Shown here in pieces: positions 16,393 to 25,130 of a stretch of 64,000 nucleotides of DNA. Location: NCBI GenBank assembly GCA_018380885.1, contig JAGZSY010000030.1, positions 27,666 to 91,665 on the forward strand, read 5' to 3'. Below the pieces are notes generated by a model that worked only from the letters and a program-made list of their open reading frames with translations, was not told where the DNA came from and made no database searches. Within the stretch, counting starts at the first letter, position 1. Each line of letters begins with the position of its first letter. The translations under genes were made by a program, and so were the position numbers. This stretch comes from Enterocloster asparagiformis. GTDB taxonomy: Bacteria > Bacillota > Clostridia > Lachnospirales > Lachnospiraceae.

Positions 16393-17556
16393 ATGAAAAA
16401 GATCCATTGCCTGAACAATATTTCCAAGTGCGGCACAGACCGCCTTCCCCAGGACTATGTGATGACCGACAGCCTGGCGGAGGCGGAGGGCGTGTTGGTG
16501 CGCAGCGCTTCCATGCACGAGATGCAATTGCCGGAGAGCCTTTTGGCCGTGGCCAGAGCCGGGGCCGGAGTCAACAACATTCCCCTGGACGCCTGCGCCC
16601 AGGAGGGCATCGTGGTGTTCAACACCCCGGGCGCCAACGCCAACGGCGTGAAGGAGATGGTGCTGGCCGGTATGCTAATCGCCTCCCGCGATCTGATCGG
16701 CGGCATCGAGTGGTGCAGGAGCAACGCGGAGAATGAGGACATTGCCAAGGCCACTGAGAAGAGCAAGAAGGCCTTCGCAGGCTGCGAGATCAAGGGCAAG
16801 AAGCTGGGCGTCATCGGCCTGGGCGCCATCGGAGCCGAGGTGGCCAACGCCGCGGCCGCCCTGGGCATGGAGGTCTACGGCTACGACCCCTACATATCGG
16901 TGAACGCGGCCTGGATGCTCAACCGGGACGTAAAGCACATCACCAGCGTGGACACCATTTACCAGGAGTGCGATTATATCACCATCCACGTGCCGCTCTT
17001 AGACGCCACCAGGGGTATGATCAACAAGGAGAAGCTGGATGAGATGAAGGACGGCGTGGTGGTGTTAAACTTCGCCCGCGACGTGCTGGTGGACGAGGAC
17101 GCCATGGCCCAGGCTCTGGAGAGCGGCAAGGTGCGCCGCTATGTGACGGACTTCCCCAACCCCAAGTCCGCCCACATGAAGAACACCATCGTGATCCCTC
17201 ACCTGGGGGCTTCCACGGAGGAGTCCGAGGACAACTGCGCCAAGATGGCGGTGAAGGAGCTGGTGGACTACCTGGAGAACGGCAATATCAAAAACTCAGT
17301 CAATTACCCAAGCTGCGACATGGGCGTGTGCCAGTCGGCCAGCCGCGTGGCGGTGCTGCACATGAACATCCCCAACATGATCGGCCAGATCACGGGAATC
17401 CTGGCGGAGCAGGGGGTCAACATTTCCGACATGACCAACAAGAGCCGGGATAAGTACGCTTACACCCTGCTGGATCTGGAAAATGTGCTGGAACCCATCA
17501 CGCTGCAAAAGCTCAACGCCATCAAGGGCGTGCTGCGGGTGCGTGCGGTAAAGTAA
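16393..17556 (+). CDS. serA: D-3-phosphoglycerate dehydrogenase
   Basis: NAD-dependent first step of serine synthesis. 387 residues from ATG 16393, chosen because gaggagag lies 7 bases upstream; an earlier in-frame start would add 17 unconserved residues. The NAD fold is LGVIGLGAIGAEVANAAA; the substrate-side Arg/Glu/His set lies in NFARDVLVDEDAM and IPHLGASTEESEDN. The C-terminus is a single ACT domain (NIPNMIGQITGILAEQGVNI), suggesting amino-acid feedback; the ASB domain of the longest SerA forms is absent. Confidence 0.96.
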   Translation: MKKIHCLNNISKCGTDRLPQDYVMTDSLAEAEGVLVRSASMHEMQLPESLLAVARAGAGVNNIPLDACAQEGIVVFNTPGANANGVKEMVLAGMLIASRDLIGGIEWCRSNAENEDIAKATEKSKKAFAGCEIKGKKLGVIGLGAIGAEVANAAAALGMEVYGYDPYISVNAAWMLNRDVKHITSVDTIYQECDYITIHVPLLDATRGMINKEKLDEMKDGVVVLNFARDVLVDEDAMAQALESGKVRRYVTDFPNPKSAHMKNTIVIPHLGASTEESEDNCAKMAVKELVDYLENGNIKNSVNYPSCDMGVCQSASRVAVLHMNIPNMIGQITGILAEQGVNISDMTNKSRDKYAYTLLDLENVLEPITLQKLNAIKGVLRVRAVK

Positions 17557-17671
17557 GGTTCGCGGCCCCGGTGAGGGCGGGAGCCGCCGCGGCGGTTTGG
17601 CGCGGGCAGAATCAAAGGCGAGAGGCAGACCAGAGAGAATCAAGGATGAGATTCCTATAAGAGAGAACGCT

Positions 17672-17685
17672 TGACAGCGCTTTCA
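17672..17685 (+). promoter_or_regulatory. Catabolite-responsive element (cre) candidate
   Basis: TGACAGCGCTTTCA fits the CcpA consensus TGWNANCGNTNWCA at every position. It sits 81 bases before the DUF1015 gene and overlaps a TTGACA (17671-17676) that has no good -10. The GACAGCGC half also pairs with GCGCTGTC at 17733-17740, so a long RNA hairpin is possible too. Confidence 0.55.
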
Positions 17686-17765
17686 TTCCGGGCGGTACCA
17701 ATGCGAACAACTGCGGACCCAGGCGGGTGGAGGCGCTGTCTGCGCTATAACAGGAGGAGAAACAG

Positions 17766-19001
17766 ATGGCGGCAGTGAAACCATTTTTATGTATCAGACC
17801 CAACCGGGAGGCGGCGGACAAGGTGGCCGCTCTTCCCTACGATGTCTACAACCGGAAGGAGGCCTGCGCGGCGGTGGAGGGAAATCCGCTGTCCTTTTTG
17901 AATATCGACCGGCCGGAGACCCAGTTTTCCGAGGATGTGGACACCTACGACGACCGCGTTTACCAAAAGGCCAGGGAGCTGCTGGATAGCCGCATCGGGG
18001 ACGGCACCTTTGTGTGCGACGGCCAGGAGTGCTATTACATCTACCGCCTGACCATGGACGGCCGCGCCCAGACGGGCATCGTGGCCTGCTGCTCCATCGA
18101 CGACTACGTGAGCGGGGTGATCAAGAAGCATGAGAACACCCGGGAGGACAAGGAAATCGACAGAATCCGCCATGTGGACACTACAAACGCGCACACCGGC
18201 CCCATTTTCCTGGCCTACCGCGCGGACCAGGCGGTGAACCGGGTGGTGGACCAGGTGACCATGGGTCAGCCGCTCTACGATTTCGTGTCCGGGGACGGCA
18301 TCGGCCACACGGTCTGGAAGGTGGAGGACAGCGGTCAGAACGCGCGCATTGAGGAGGCATTTGCGGCTATCCCGGCCACCTACATTGCGGACGGGCACCA
18401 TCGGGCGGCCTCGGCGGTGAAGGTGGGCTTAAAGCGCAGGAAGGAGAACCCGTCGTATACGGGGCGTGAGCCTTTCAACTATTTCCTGTCCGTGCTGTTC
18501 CCGGATGAACAGCTGATGATTCTGCCCTACAACCGGGTGGTGAAGGATTTGAACGGCATGGACCAGGCAGGCTTTCTGGCCGCGGTGGGGGAGCATTTTA
18601 CAGTGGAGAAAATGGACGGCCCCTACGAGCCGGACGAGAAGGGCGTGTTTGGAATGTACCTGGGCGGAAGCTGGTATAAGCTGGCCGCCGGGGAGGAGTG
18701 CCGCAGCGGCGATCCGGTTAAGGGGCTGGACGTGTCCATTCTCCAGGACCGGCTGCTGGGGCCGGTGCTTGGCATCGGCGATCCCAGGACGGATAAGCGC
18801 ATCGACTTTATTGGCGGAATCCGGGGCTTGGGCGAGCTGGAGCGCAGGGTGAAGGAGGATATGACCGTGGCGTTTTCCATGTACCCTACCTCCATCGGGG
18901 AGCTTCTGGCCGTGGCGGACGCCGGGCTTTTGATGCCGCCGAAATCCACCTGGTTTGAGCCTAAGCTGAGGAGCGGATTGTTTATTCACCGGCTGAGCTG
19001 A
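17766..19001 (+). CDS. DUF1015 family protein
   Basis: 411 residues, cytoplasmic, no membrane segment. Matches the DUF1015 family by its opening (RPNREAADKVAALPYDVYN), the central YIADGHHRAASA motif and the end (MPPKSTWFEPKLRSGLFIHRL). This family is commonly found beside serA and serC in clostridia, and one biochemical suggestion for relatives is a serine-linked kinase; the function of this one is not shown by sequence. Ribosome site aggaggag before ATG 17766. It follows serA by 209 bases, with a cre-like site between, so it may be both co-transcribed and separately controlled. Confidence 0.88.
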   Translation: MAAVKPFLCIRPNREAADKVAALPYDVYNRKEACAAVEGNPLSFLNIDRPETQFSEDVDTYDDRVYQKARELLDSRIGDGTFVCDGQECYYIYRLTMDGRAQTGIVACCSIDDYVSGVIKKHENTREDKEIDRIRHVDTTNAHTGPIFLAYRADQAVNRVVDQVTMGQPLYDFVSGDGIGHTVWKVEDSGQNARIEEAFAAIPATYIADGHHRAASAVKVGLKRRKENPSYTGREPFNYFLSVLFPDEQLMILPYNRVVKDLNGMDQAGFLAAVGEHFTVEKMDGPYEPDEKGVFGMYLGGSWYKLAAGEECRSGDPVKGLDVSILQDRLLGPVLGIGDPRTDKRIDFIGGIRGLGELERRVKEDMTVAFSMYPTSIGELLAVADAGLLMPPKSTWFEPKLRSGLFIHRLS

Positions 19002-19016
19002 AGGCATGGAGGCTGT

Positions 19017-19418
19017 ATGAACATAGCACTGCTTGACGGCGTTATATCCCTTGAGAATGGGATGACGCTTGACGAGGCAGAAACGCAGATGGGGCCGCGG
19101 GGATTTTGCCTGACGCCCGCAGAGGGCATCCTGATTTACCACGGCGAAATCCGGCCGGAGTTTGCCGGGAGGGCTATAGTTCACCTGTACTTTGATCCGG
19201 CAGACAGGACGCTTTTATCCGCGGTGATCCACATTTTTCCTGTGAACTTTGACCTTGTACAGCGGTGTCTGGAAGAGCGCTACGGTTCGCCGGAGGAGAA
19301 GGAGGGGAGTTTGGCGGTCTGGCGGTTTGCGGACGGAATGATGAAGCATGCGGTGACGGATCGGTTTGGAGATGAGGAGGAAATTTATCTCTCGTTCGAC
19401 GGGGGAGAAGTGCGATAA
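19017..19418 (+). CDS. Hypothetical protein, 133 residues
   Basis: I do not recognise the family. A small soluble protein, acidic overall, with alternating strand-like and charged segments (AIVHLYFDPADRTLLSAVIHIFP) and no signal peptide. It starts 15 bases after the DUF1015 gene with ggaggc 4-5 bases before the ATG, so it is probably the last gene of the serine operon. A hairpin lies 25 bases after its stop. Confidence 0.7.
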   Translation: MNIALLDGVISLENGMTLDEAETQMGPRGFCLTPAEGILIYHGEIRPEFAGRAIVHLYFDPADRTLLSAVIHIFPVNFDLVQRCLEERYGSPEEKEGSLAVWRFADGMMKHAVTDRFGDEEEIYLSFDGGEVR

Positions 19419-19444
19419 GTCAGCGTTCGGGAGCGAGGGAACCT

Positions 19445-19486
19445 TGGGGACGGCGTCTCCGCCGGCAAAGCGGCGGGAATGCCGTC
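19445..19486 (+). terminator. GC-rich hairpin after the serC operon
   Basis: gggacggc pairs with gccgtccc and, inside, cgccg pairs with cggcg. No T tract follows, so it may only stabilise the 3' end. The rest of 19419-19657 holds the next promoter and no gene. Confidence 0.4.
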
Positions 19487-19575
19487 CCTGGCTCTCCTGC
19501 CGTCCGCGCACGTCTGCGGCCGCCGCGCCAATCCATGGCCTACCGAATTAAAACATATTCTCAAAAATGGACGTA

Positions 19576-19604
19576 TTGCTAGCTTTCGCTATTTCTGTTA
19601 TAAT
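19576..19604 (+). promoter_or_regulatory. Sigma-A promoter of the FUSC-like gene
   Basis: TTGCTA at 19576-19581, 17-base spacer, TATAAT at 19599-19604. Start near 19611. Confidence 0.75.
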
Positions 19605-19657
19605 AAAAAGATATACATAAAAAGGACCCGCACGATGAGACGGTACTGCCGGGGCCT

Positions 19658-21403
19658 GTGTCAATGAGAAAGGAAGTAGTGGGATTGGTAAAACTGAATA
19701 AGGAATCGATTTTTAAGAATGTCCGGGCAAACTTTGCCCATGCAACCTTGAACTTTTTGTTCATCATCGCCTTTGTCAATGTGTTCCAATGGATCTTTGG
19801 CGTGGAAAATTCCATTGTGGGGGTGATCTTTACGATTATGATGTCGGCCTCCATGGTGCGGGACATGACGGCGACCCCAGTTAAACATCTGCTGATCCAG
19901 GCCGCGGTGCTTCTCTGGATGGGGCTGTCCGCCTATCTGGTCACCACGCTGAATCCTCTGGCCGCATTTCCGGTTAATCTTGTGACGGTGTTTTTCATTC
20001 TCTACGCATTCACCTATGAATACTCAAACCATATGTATTTCCCTTATATTCTCTCCTACCTGTTTCTGATCTTTATCTCGCCGGTGCAGTCGGCGGGGCT
20101 TCCCAAGCGGCTGCTGGGGCTTTTGGTGGGCGCGGTGTCCATTATCCTTTACCAGCTCTTTATGGGGCGCAGGCGGGCGGCCAGGACGGCCCAGGATGTG
20201 CTGAGCGCCATGGCGGATGAGGTAGCGTCGACCATCGGATATCTGCTGACGGGCGAGGGGGAGCCGGCGGACCCGGAGAAGGTGCACCGCACGCTGTTCG
20301 GTCTGAGCCAGACGGTGTATGACCGGCGCAAAAAGGCACTCTGCGTATCGGACGCCGGGTTTTCCATGATCGATGCGGGCAGAGGACTGGAACATATCAC
20401 GCTGCTTCTGGCGGATATCAAGACGCCGGTGGGGCCGGAGATCAGGGCTCTGCTGGAGAAAACCGCGGAAACAGTGGCGGATTACCGGGCGTACATCATG
20501 AAGCAGAGCGGGCGGCTGGAGGCTCCGAGGCGGGAGGATTACGCCTGCGGCGGGGACGGGAAGGTGGAGACTGACTTTTACAACGCGCTGCTGTATTTGT
20601 ACAACCATCTGATCCACATGTCCGATCCCCAAAAGCGCACCCATTACCGAAAGACCGTACTCTCCGTGACCGTGCGCCTGAAAGCGGCGCTGGATGTCAG
20701 CTCCGTGCGGGTCGTGTACGCGCTGCGGGTGGCCCTGCTGCTGTCGACGTTCACCCTGGCGGTTCAGGCCCTGGAGCTGCCTCACGGGAAATGGCTGCTG
20801 TTCACCCTGGCCTCCCTGTCCGTGCCCTACGCCGACGATGTGAAGCAGAAAACGCGAAAAAGGCTAGCCGCCACCCTGGCCGGCGGCCTGGTCTCCGTGG
20901 TATTGTACGCGGTGATTCCGTCCATGGCCGGGCGGACGGCGGTCATGATGCTCTCCGGCTATCTGAGCTTTTACTGTACCGATTACACGGGAACCTTTAC
21001 CTGCTCCACCGTGGGCGCGCTGGGCGGCGCTATACTGATGAGCGCGTTCGGCTGGTCCGATGTGGGAGCCATGGCGCTGGTGCGCTTGGGGTATGTCTGC
21101 GTGGGCGCGGTGCTGGCCGTGGCGGCCAACTGCCTGCTTTTCCCCTATAAGCGGAAAACGGCCATCCGCCAGCTGCTGAAAAAGTATGCGGCCACCACGG
21201 ACCTTCTGACCAGAGTCTGCGGGGAGCACGAGGTGGACACCCAGCTCTATTACAGCCTGGTGATCCAGGCCCACCTGCTGGAGGCGAAGCTGCTGCAAAA
21301 CGCCCGGGCGGCCGGGTGGGACCAGCTGGACGAGATTCTGACCAGGTGCAGGGCGGCGGTGAGACACGCCCACCGGCGCAGGGCGGAGGCCGTCGGCTGG
21401 TAG
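19658..21403 (+). CDS. FUSC/aromatic-acid-exporter-like membrane protein
   Basis: 581 residues with two sets of membrane helices: about residues 28-150 and 355-505, separated and followed by soluble helical regions. This duplicated layout, and stretches such as LPHGKWLLFTLASLSVPY, match FUSC/YccS/AaeB-like proteins, which are thought to export aromatic acids or other toxic compounds. Start is uncertain: GTG 19658 (given), ATG 19664, or TTG 19685, and the last has the best-placed ribosome site (aaaggaag about 9 bases before). Monocistronic: own promoter upstream, and a clear terminator downstream. Substrate not inferable. Confidence 0.8.
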   Translation: MSMRKEVVGLVKLNKESIFKNVRANFAHATLNFLFIIAFVNVFQWIFGVENSIVGVIFTIMMSASMVRDMTATPVKHLLIQAAVLLWMGLSAYLVTTLNPLAAFPVNLVTVFFILYAFTYEYSNHMYFPYILSYLFLIFISPVQSAGLPKRLLGLLVGAVSIILYQLFMGRRRAARTAQDVLSAMADEVASTIGYLLTGEGEPADPEKVHRTLFGLSQTVYDRRKKALCVSDAGFSMIDAGRGLEHITLLLADIKTPVGPEIRALLEKTAETVADYRAYIMKQSGRLEAPRREDYACGGDGKVETDFYNALLYLYNHLIHMSDPQKRTHYRKTVLSVTVRLKAALDVSSVRVVYALRVALLLSTFTLAVQALELPHGKWLLFTLASLSVPYADDVKQKTRKRLAATLAGGLVSVVLYAVIPSMAGRTAVMMLSGYLSFYCTDYTGTFTCSTVGALGGAILMSAFGWSDVGAMALVRLGYVCVGAVLAVAANCLLFPYKRKTAIRQLLKKYAATTDLLTRVCGEHEVDTQLYYSLVIQAHLLEAKLLQNARAAGWDQLDEILTRCRAAVRHAHRRRAEAVGW

Positions 21404-21425
21404 GACAAAACTGGATATAAGACGT

Positions 21426-21473
21426 AAAAATCCCCCTTGCCGGAGGAAATATCCTGCGGCTAGGGGGATTTTT
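21426..21473. terminator. Bidirectional intrinsic terminator
   Basis: aaaaatccccc pairs with gggggattttt, with an inner gccg/cggc stem. It has A's on one side and T's on the other, so it can stop the FUSC-like gene (+) and the broken GntR gene (-). Confidence 0.85.
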
Positions 21474-21474
21474 G

Positions 21475-21747
21475 TCAGAGATCGCGGTGTTGATGCTCCT
21501 TGATGCTGTCGTAGCTGCGGATGATATGTAAGGTGATGGCCTCATAACTGGCTTCCACATCCCGCTTTTCAAGGCTTTCGATGATCTGCCTGTGCTCGGC
21601 ATTGGACTGGATGGCGGTTTCACGGGCGTAGCTGTCGATGTTCATGGTGTGCCACAGCTGCGAGAGCAGGCAGCGGCTGATGGATATCGCCGTGGAGAAT
21701 CTGAGGGCGTTTCTGGATGGCAGTCCGGTCAACGTGGTGAACTGAAA
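21475..21747 (-). pseudogene. C-terminal fragment of a GntR/FadR-type regulator
   Basis: The minus-strand frame from about 21747 to the stop at 21475 encodes the end of an FCD ligand domain: FQFTTLTGLPSRNALRF, then NAEHRQIIESLEKRDVEASY and HIIRSYDSIKEHQ, the usual ending with metal-site His residues. The winged-helix DNA-binding half is missing; upstream in this frame the sequence becomes Pro/Arg-rich noise, because it is antisense to another gene remnant. A truncated gene left by a deletion or inversion. Confidence 0.65.
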
Positions 21748-21926
21748 GGGGCGTCCCGGATTACCGGAATCCGGAGGATGGGGAGCGGATTGCCGCCGCG
21801 TTCGGCTGTCTGCTCCGTTTGCCCGGCGCCAGCGGGCTGTTGGAGCCGTTGGCGCGCCTTTGGGCGGGAACAGTGGCCGCGGGGAAGAAGGTTCCGGAGA
21901 GCGCCCGCATCGCCTGGGAGCTGTAA
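21741..21926 (+). pseudogene. C-terminal fragment of an unidentified protein
   Basis: The plus-strand frame opened after the TGA at 21738 encodes a well-formed helical end (DYRNPEDGERIAAAFGCLL, LLEPLARLWAGTVAAGKKV, PESARIAWEL) and stops at 21924-21926. There is no start codon context or ribosome site, and it meets the GntR fragment head-on at ~21741-21747. It looks like the tail of a soluble enzyme whose front was lost. Parent family not identified. Confidence 0.45.
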
Positions 21927-22185
21927 CGGGCGGGACCGGAGGAAAATGACGACCGCTCATAAAACTTATTCATGGGAGTCATGAACAAATGGAATTGCCG
22001 TTAATGCGGGCTGCGTTGACGGCTTTTTTTGTCCGTGTTAGAGTGAAATCATCAATTGGCAGCAAGGAGGAGCGCGGATGATTAAGTATGCGTGCGACAG
22101 TAAAGAGGAATCGCAACGCCAGGCTGCCCCAGGCGGCGGAGCTCTATTGGGATACGATGATTGAGGCAAATTACGTTGGAAATAA

Positions 22186-22259
22186 GGGGGCGCAGCCCCC
22201 TGGCGTCTGAGTTGTCTGCGAGTTGGTGCCCTGAAGGCCGCTTTCGGCCGGATGGGCAC
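22186..22259. other. Gene-poor stretch with two hairpins
   Basis: Between 21930 and 22307 I see no convincing gene. It contains gggggc-gca-gccccc (22186-22200) and a two-part hairpin (gtgccc 22226-22231 with gggcac 22254-22259, enclosing ggccg/cggcc). Either could end the minus-strand M23 gene, but neither has a T tract. A ribosome-site-like aaggagg near 22065 is followed only by short broken frames. Confidence 0.4.
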
Positions 22260-22307
22260 TTTGGGGTGTGGGCTTTAGCCTGCAGCGCATGTCGAAGCTT
22301 TACAGCC

Positions 22308-23537
22308 CTACGGATTACTCTCCGGCGCCTCCGGCAATTTAGCCGGGGGCGTCTCCGGCACTTGAGGATCCTTGGTCCCGTAGACCCTGGTCCACTCCTT
22401 AGTGCCCTCCACCTTCACTGTCTGGCTGCGGTTCATGGACAGGAACTTGACCAGCTCGTAGCAGCTAACCCATATCTCGTTGTTGCCCTCCTTCTGGGAC
22501 TCGTCGAAGATCAGCTGCAGGCCGAAGTGCAGGTGGGACTCGTCGATGTTGTTGGTGTTCTCCGTCCGGCTGTACCCGGTGCGGCCCATGTAGCCGATCA
22601 CGTCCCCGGCCTGGACATAGCTGCCCTCCTTCAGATTGGACTGGTAGGGGTAATCCTTGCGCAGGTGGGCGTAGTAGTAGTACCGCTTTTTGTCGAAGCT
22701 GCGGATGCCCAGCCGCCAGCCGCCGTACTGGTTCCAGCCCATGGCCTCCACGTAGCCGGATTCCACGGCGATCACCGGCGTTCCCACCTGGCCCATGAGG
22801 TCGTGGCCCAGGTGCTGGCGGCGGAAGCCGTAGCTTCTGGCCACGCCGAAATCGTCGAAGTCGCTGTAGGGAAAGCCCTTGGCGATGGGGGAGAAGGCCT
22901 TTAAGCCGTATTTGGTGACCCAGATGGTCTCAGGGTCGCCGGGAGCCCCGCCGGTGACCCCGGAGGGCAGGTAAGCGCCCGGGGCCTCGCTGGAGGGAAT
23001 CTGGGCCTCGAACTGGCCCACCATGCCGTCCAATACCGCGCCATAGGCTTCCCGGTAGTAGCGGTAATATTTCATGTCCTTTGTCAGGGCTTCCATGGTG
23101 GTCTCACCGTTTTTGAGCTTCTCGGCCACCTGGGTCATGTCCGCGGGCTTATAGCGGGAGAAGTCGCCGCCGTAGCGCGCGCCTAAATAGGCCAGAAGGT
23201 CCACCCAGTTTAAGTGGACGTCAGCCTGGCAGGTGTCCACGTCGTAGCGGAAGGCCTGGTTCATGGCCTCGCAGGTCACGGTGAAATCCACCCATTTTAT
23301 GTAAGCTTTAGTTTCCGACGGGCTGGCCGTCTCCTCCTTTTGGGGAAGCATTTTCTCCAGTCCCAGCGCGGAGGCCGCCTTGTTGGCCTTGGCCACTGCG
23401 GCCTGCCCCGGCTCTGTGTGAAAGAGAAAAAAGGAGAGGCACAGCAGGCAAAGCAACAGCGCTTCCGCAAATATGATGGTCTTTTCCCTGTTGGGGCCAT
23501 GGGCCCGCAGACGTTTTTCTCGGTCGTTCCACCACAT
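22308..23537 (-). CDS. M23-family metallopeptidase, membrane anchored
   Basis: 409 residues from the ATG at 23537, chosen because aaggagg lies about 10 bases upstream; the frame could extend 27 codons further but without conservation. One membrane helix (about residues 20-38), then a ~190-residue helical region, then the LytM-type fold: HLGHDLMGQVG (zinc His and Asp), YYYYAHL and ESHLHFGLQL (HxH). Such proteins cleave peptide cross-links in peptidoglycan or act as sporulation/division factors on the outer membrane face. Alone on its strand here. The active-site set looks complete, so hydrolase activity is likely. Confidence 0.88.
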   Translation of the reverse strand: MWWNDREKRLRAHGPNREKTIIFAEALLLCLLCLSFFLFHTEPGQAAVAKANKAASALGLEKMLPQKEETASPSETKAYIKWVDFTVTCEAMNQAFRYDVDTCQADVHLNWVDLLAYLGARYGGDFSRYKPADMTQVAEKLKNGETTMEALTKDMKYYRYYREAYGAVLDGMVGQFEAQIPSSEAPGAYLPSGVTGGAPGDPETIWVTKYGLKAFSPIAKGFPYSDFDDFGVARSYGFRRQHLGHDLMGQVGTPVIAVESGYVEAMGWNQYGGWRLGIRSFDKKRYYYYAHLRKDYPYQSNLKEGSYVQAGDVIGYMGRTGYSRTENTNNIDESHLHFGLQLIFDESQKEGNNEIWVSCYELVKFLSMNRSQTVKVEGTKEWTRVYGTKDPQVPETPPAKLPEAPESNP

Positions 23538-23720
23538 AATTTCATTACCTCCTTCAGTTCCGGGGCGGAGCCAGGCGCGGCAGCCAAAGCCGCCGCGGGA
23601 TGCCGCGGCATGGGACACCCGCTTATGGTAATCTTATGCCGGCGATGGCCTGTTTATGCCTTGGAGGCGGGCTGCGGCAGAGGGGAGTCACTGTTTTGAG
23701 ATAAAAGGCAGGGAGAAAGC

Positions 23721-23749
23721 TGGAAATTTGCAGAATAACCTGTTATGAT
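23721..23749 (+). promoter_or_regulatory. Probable promoter of the alcohol dehydrogenase gene
   Basis: TGGAAA at 23721-23726, 17-base spacer, TATGAT at 23744-23749 in an extended -10 context (TGT just before). Confidence 0.6.
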
Positions 23750-23789
23750 AAGAAAAAACCATAAACACAAGGGAAACCGGAGGTAGAGC

Positions 23790-24977
23790 ATGAACAATTT
23801 TGAATTTTACGCCCCGACGCGGATGATTTTCGGCAAGGGAACCCATCTTCAGGTGGGAAAGATCATCAAAGAGTACGGCTTTAAGAAGGTTCTGGTTCAT
23901 TTCGGCGGAGCCAGCGCCAAAAAGACAGGGCTGCTGGACGCCGTGTGCGGCGCCCTGGAGGCGGAGGGGATCGCATGGGTGCAGCTGGGAGGCGTCCAGG
24001 CCAACCCCACCCTGTCCATGGCGAAAAAGGGCATCGAGCTGTGCCTTGAGGAGCAGGTGGACTTTGTGCTGGCGGTGGGCGGCGGCAGCGTCATCGACTC
24101 ATCCAAGTGCATCGCGGACGGCGCGGGTAATCCCGGTGTGGACGTGTGGAAGTTCTTCACCAAGGAGGCGGCTCCGGCCGGAGCCCTGCCCGTGGGCACC
24201 ATCCTCACCCTGTCCGCCTCCGGCAGCGAGATGAGCGCCTCCTGCGTGATCACCAACGAGGAAAACGGCTTAAAGCGCGGCTTCAACAGCCCCACCCACC
24301 GGCCGCTGTTCTCCATCTGCAACCCGGAGCTGACCTACACGGTGAACCGCTTCCAGACCGGCTGCGGGACCGTGGATATCATGATGCACACGCTGGAGCG
24401 GTACATGGGCGGCGTGACCAGGGATACGCCGCTGACGGACCGGATGGCGGAGGGACTGTTAAAGACCGTGGTGGAGGCCGGACTGACGGCGGACCGGGAC
24501 CCGGAGAACTACGAGGCCAGGGCGACCCTGATGTGGGCAGGAAGCCTTTCCCACAACGATCTGACCAGCGCTGGCCGGGATTTCATGATGCAGGTGCACC
24601 AGCTGGAGCATGAACTGTCCGGCATGTACCCAAAGATCGCCCACGGCGCCGGGCTCTCGGCCCTGTGGCCCTCCTGGGCGCGCTACGTGTGCGCCGGCTG
24701 GCCCGAGCGGTTCGCCCAGTACGCGGTGCGGGTGTGGAACCTGGAGATGAATTTTGAGAATCCCATGGAGACGGCGCTGGCCGGGATTCAGGCCACGGAG
24801 GACTATTTTAAGGGCCTGGATATGCCCACCAACCTCAGGGATCTGGGCGTGGAGCCGGAGAAGCTCGGGGAGATGGCTGAGAAGTGCACCAACTTTGGGA
24901 CGCGCACCCTGCCCGGCATCAGAGAGCTGGGAAAGCAGGAGATGATGGAGATTTACCGCCTGGCAATGGAGGCGTAA
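23790..24977 (+). CDS. Iron-containing alcohol dehydrogenase (butanol dehydrogenase-like)
   Basis: NAD(P)H-dependent reduction of aldehydes to alcohols, cytoplasmic. 395 residues, full length for the family. Opens NNFEFYAPTRMIFGKGT; the nucleotide site is VGGGSVIDSSK; the iron ligands are in CGTVDIMMHTLE, QLEHELSGMYPKIAHGAG (His pair). Closest in style to BdhA/BdhB or YqhD-like enzymes of fermenting clostridia. Ribosome site ggagg 6 bases before ATG 23790. Single gene with its own promoter and terminator. Confidence 0.92.
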   Translation: MNNFEFYAPTRMIFGKGTHLQVGKIIKEYGFKKVLVHFGGASAKKTGLLDAVCGALEAEGIAWVQLGGVQANPTLSMAKKGIELCLEEQVDFVLAVGGGSVIDSSKCIADGAGNPGVDVWKFFTKEAAPAGALPVGTILTLSASGSEMSASCVITNEENGLKRGFNSPTHRPLFSICNPELTYTVNRFQTGCGTVDIMMHTLERYMGGVTRDTPLTDRMAEGLLKTVVEAGLTADRDPENYEARATLMWAGSLSHNDLTSAGRDFMMQVHQLEHELSGMYPKIAHGAGLSALWPSWARYVCAGWPERFAQYAVRVWNLEMNFENPMETALAGIQATEDYFKGLDMPTNLRDLGVEPEKLGEMAEKCTNFGTRTLPGIRELGKQEMMEIYRLAMEA

Positions 24978-24993
24978 GGTGAAAAAATAACAG

Positions 24994-25051
24994 AAAACGC
25001 CGCCCCGCCCCGGGACATGCTGCGATTGTCCCAGGGTGAGGCGGCATTTTT
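24994..25051. terminator. Bidirectional intrinsic terminator
   Basis: gccgcc (24999-25004) and ggcggc (25040-25045) form the outer stem, gggaca/tgtccc the inner; A4 on the left and T5 on the right serve the converging genes. Confidence 0.8.
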
Positions 25052-25054
25052 ATT

Positions 25055-25095
25055 GGATGCAACGGGCCGGGGGCAGAGCCTGCGGCCGATTGCTT
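25055..25095. repeat. REP-like GC-rich sequence, copy 1
   Basis: About 40 bases (atgcaacgggc... to ...gattgcttg) that match 32033-32072 at roughly 32 of 40 positions. Both copies lie just after an intrinsic terminator. Confidence 0.4.
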
Positions 25096-25130
25096 GGCTG
25101 GGGCGGAGCGGACGGGCGGCCCCGGCCTTC

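Noticed and set aside
17671..17700. Sigma-A promoter before the DUF1015 gene
   Set aside because: TTGACA is present but no acceptable -10 lies 16-18 bases later (gtacca or taccaa); the cre interpretation is stronger.
22065..22200. Small gene after the aaggagg-like site
   Set aside because: Both candidate frames stop within 30-40 codons in sequence without recognisable protein character.
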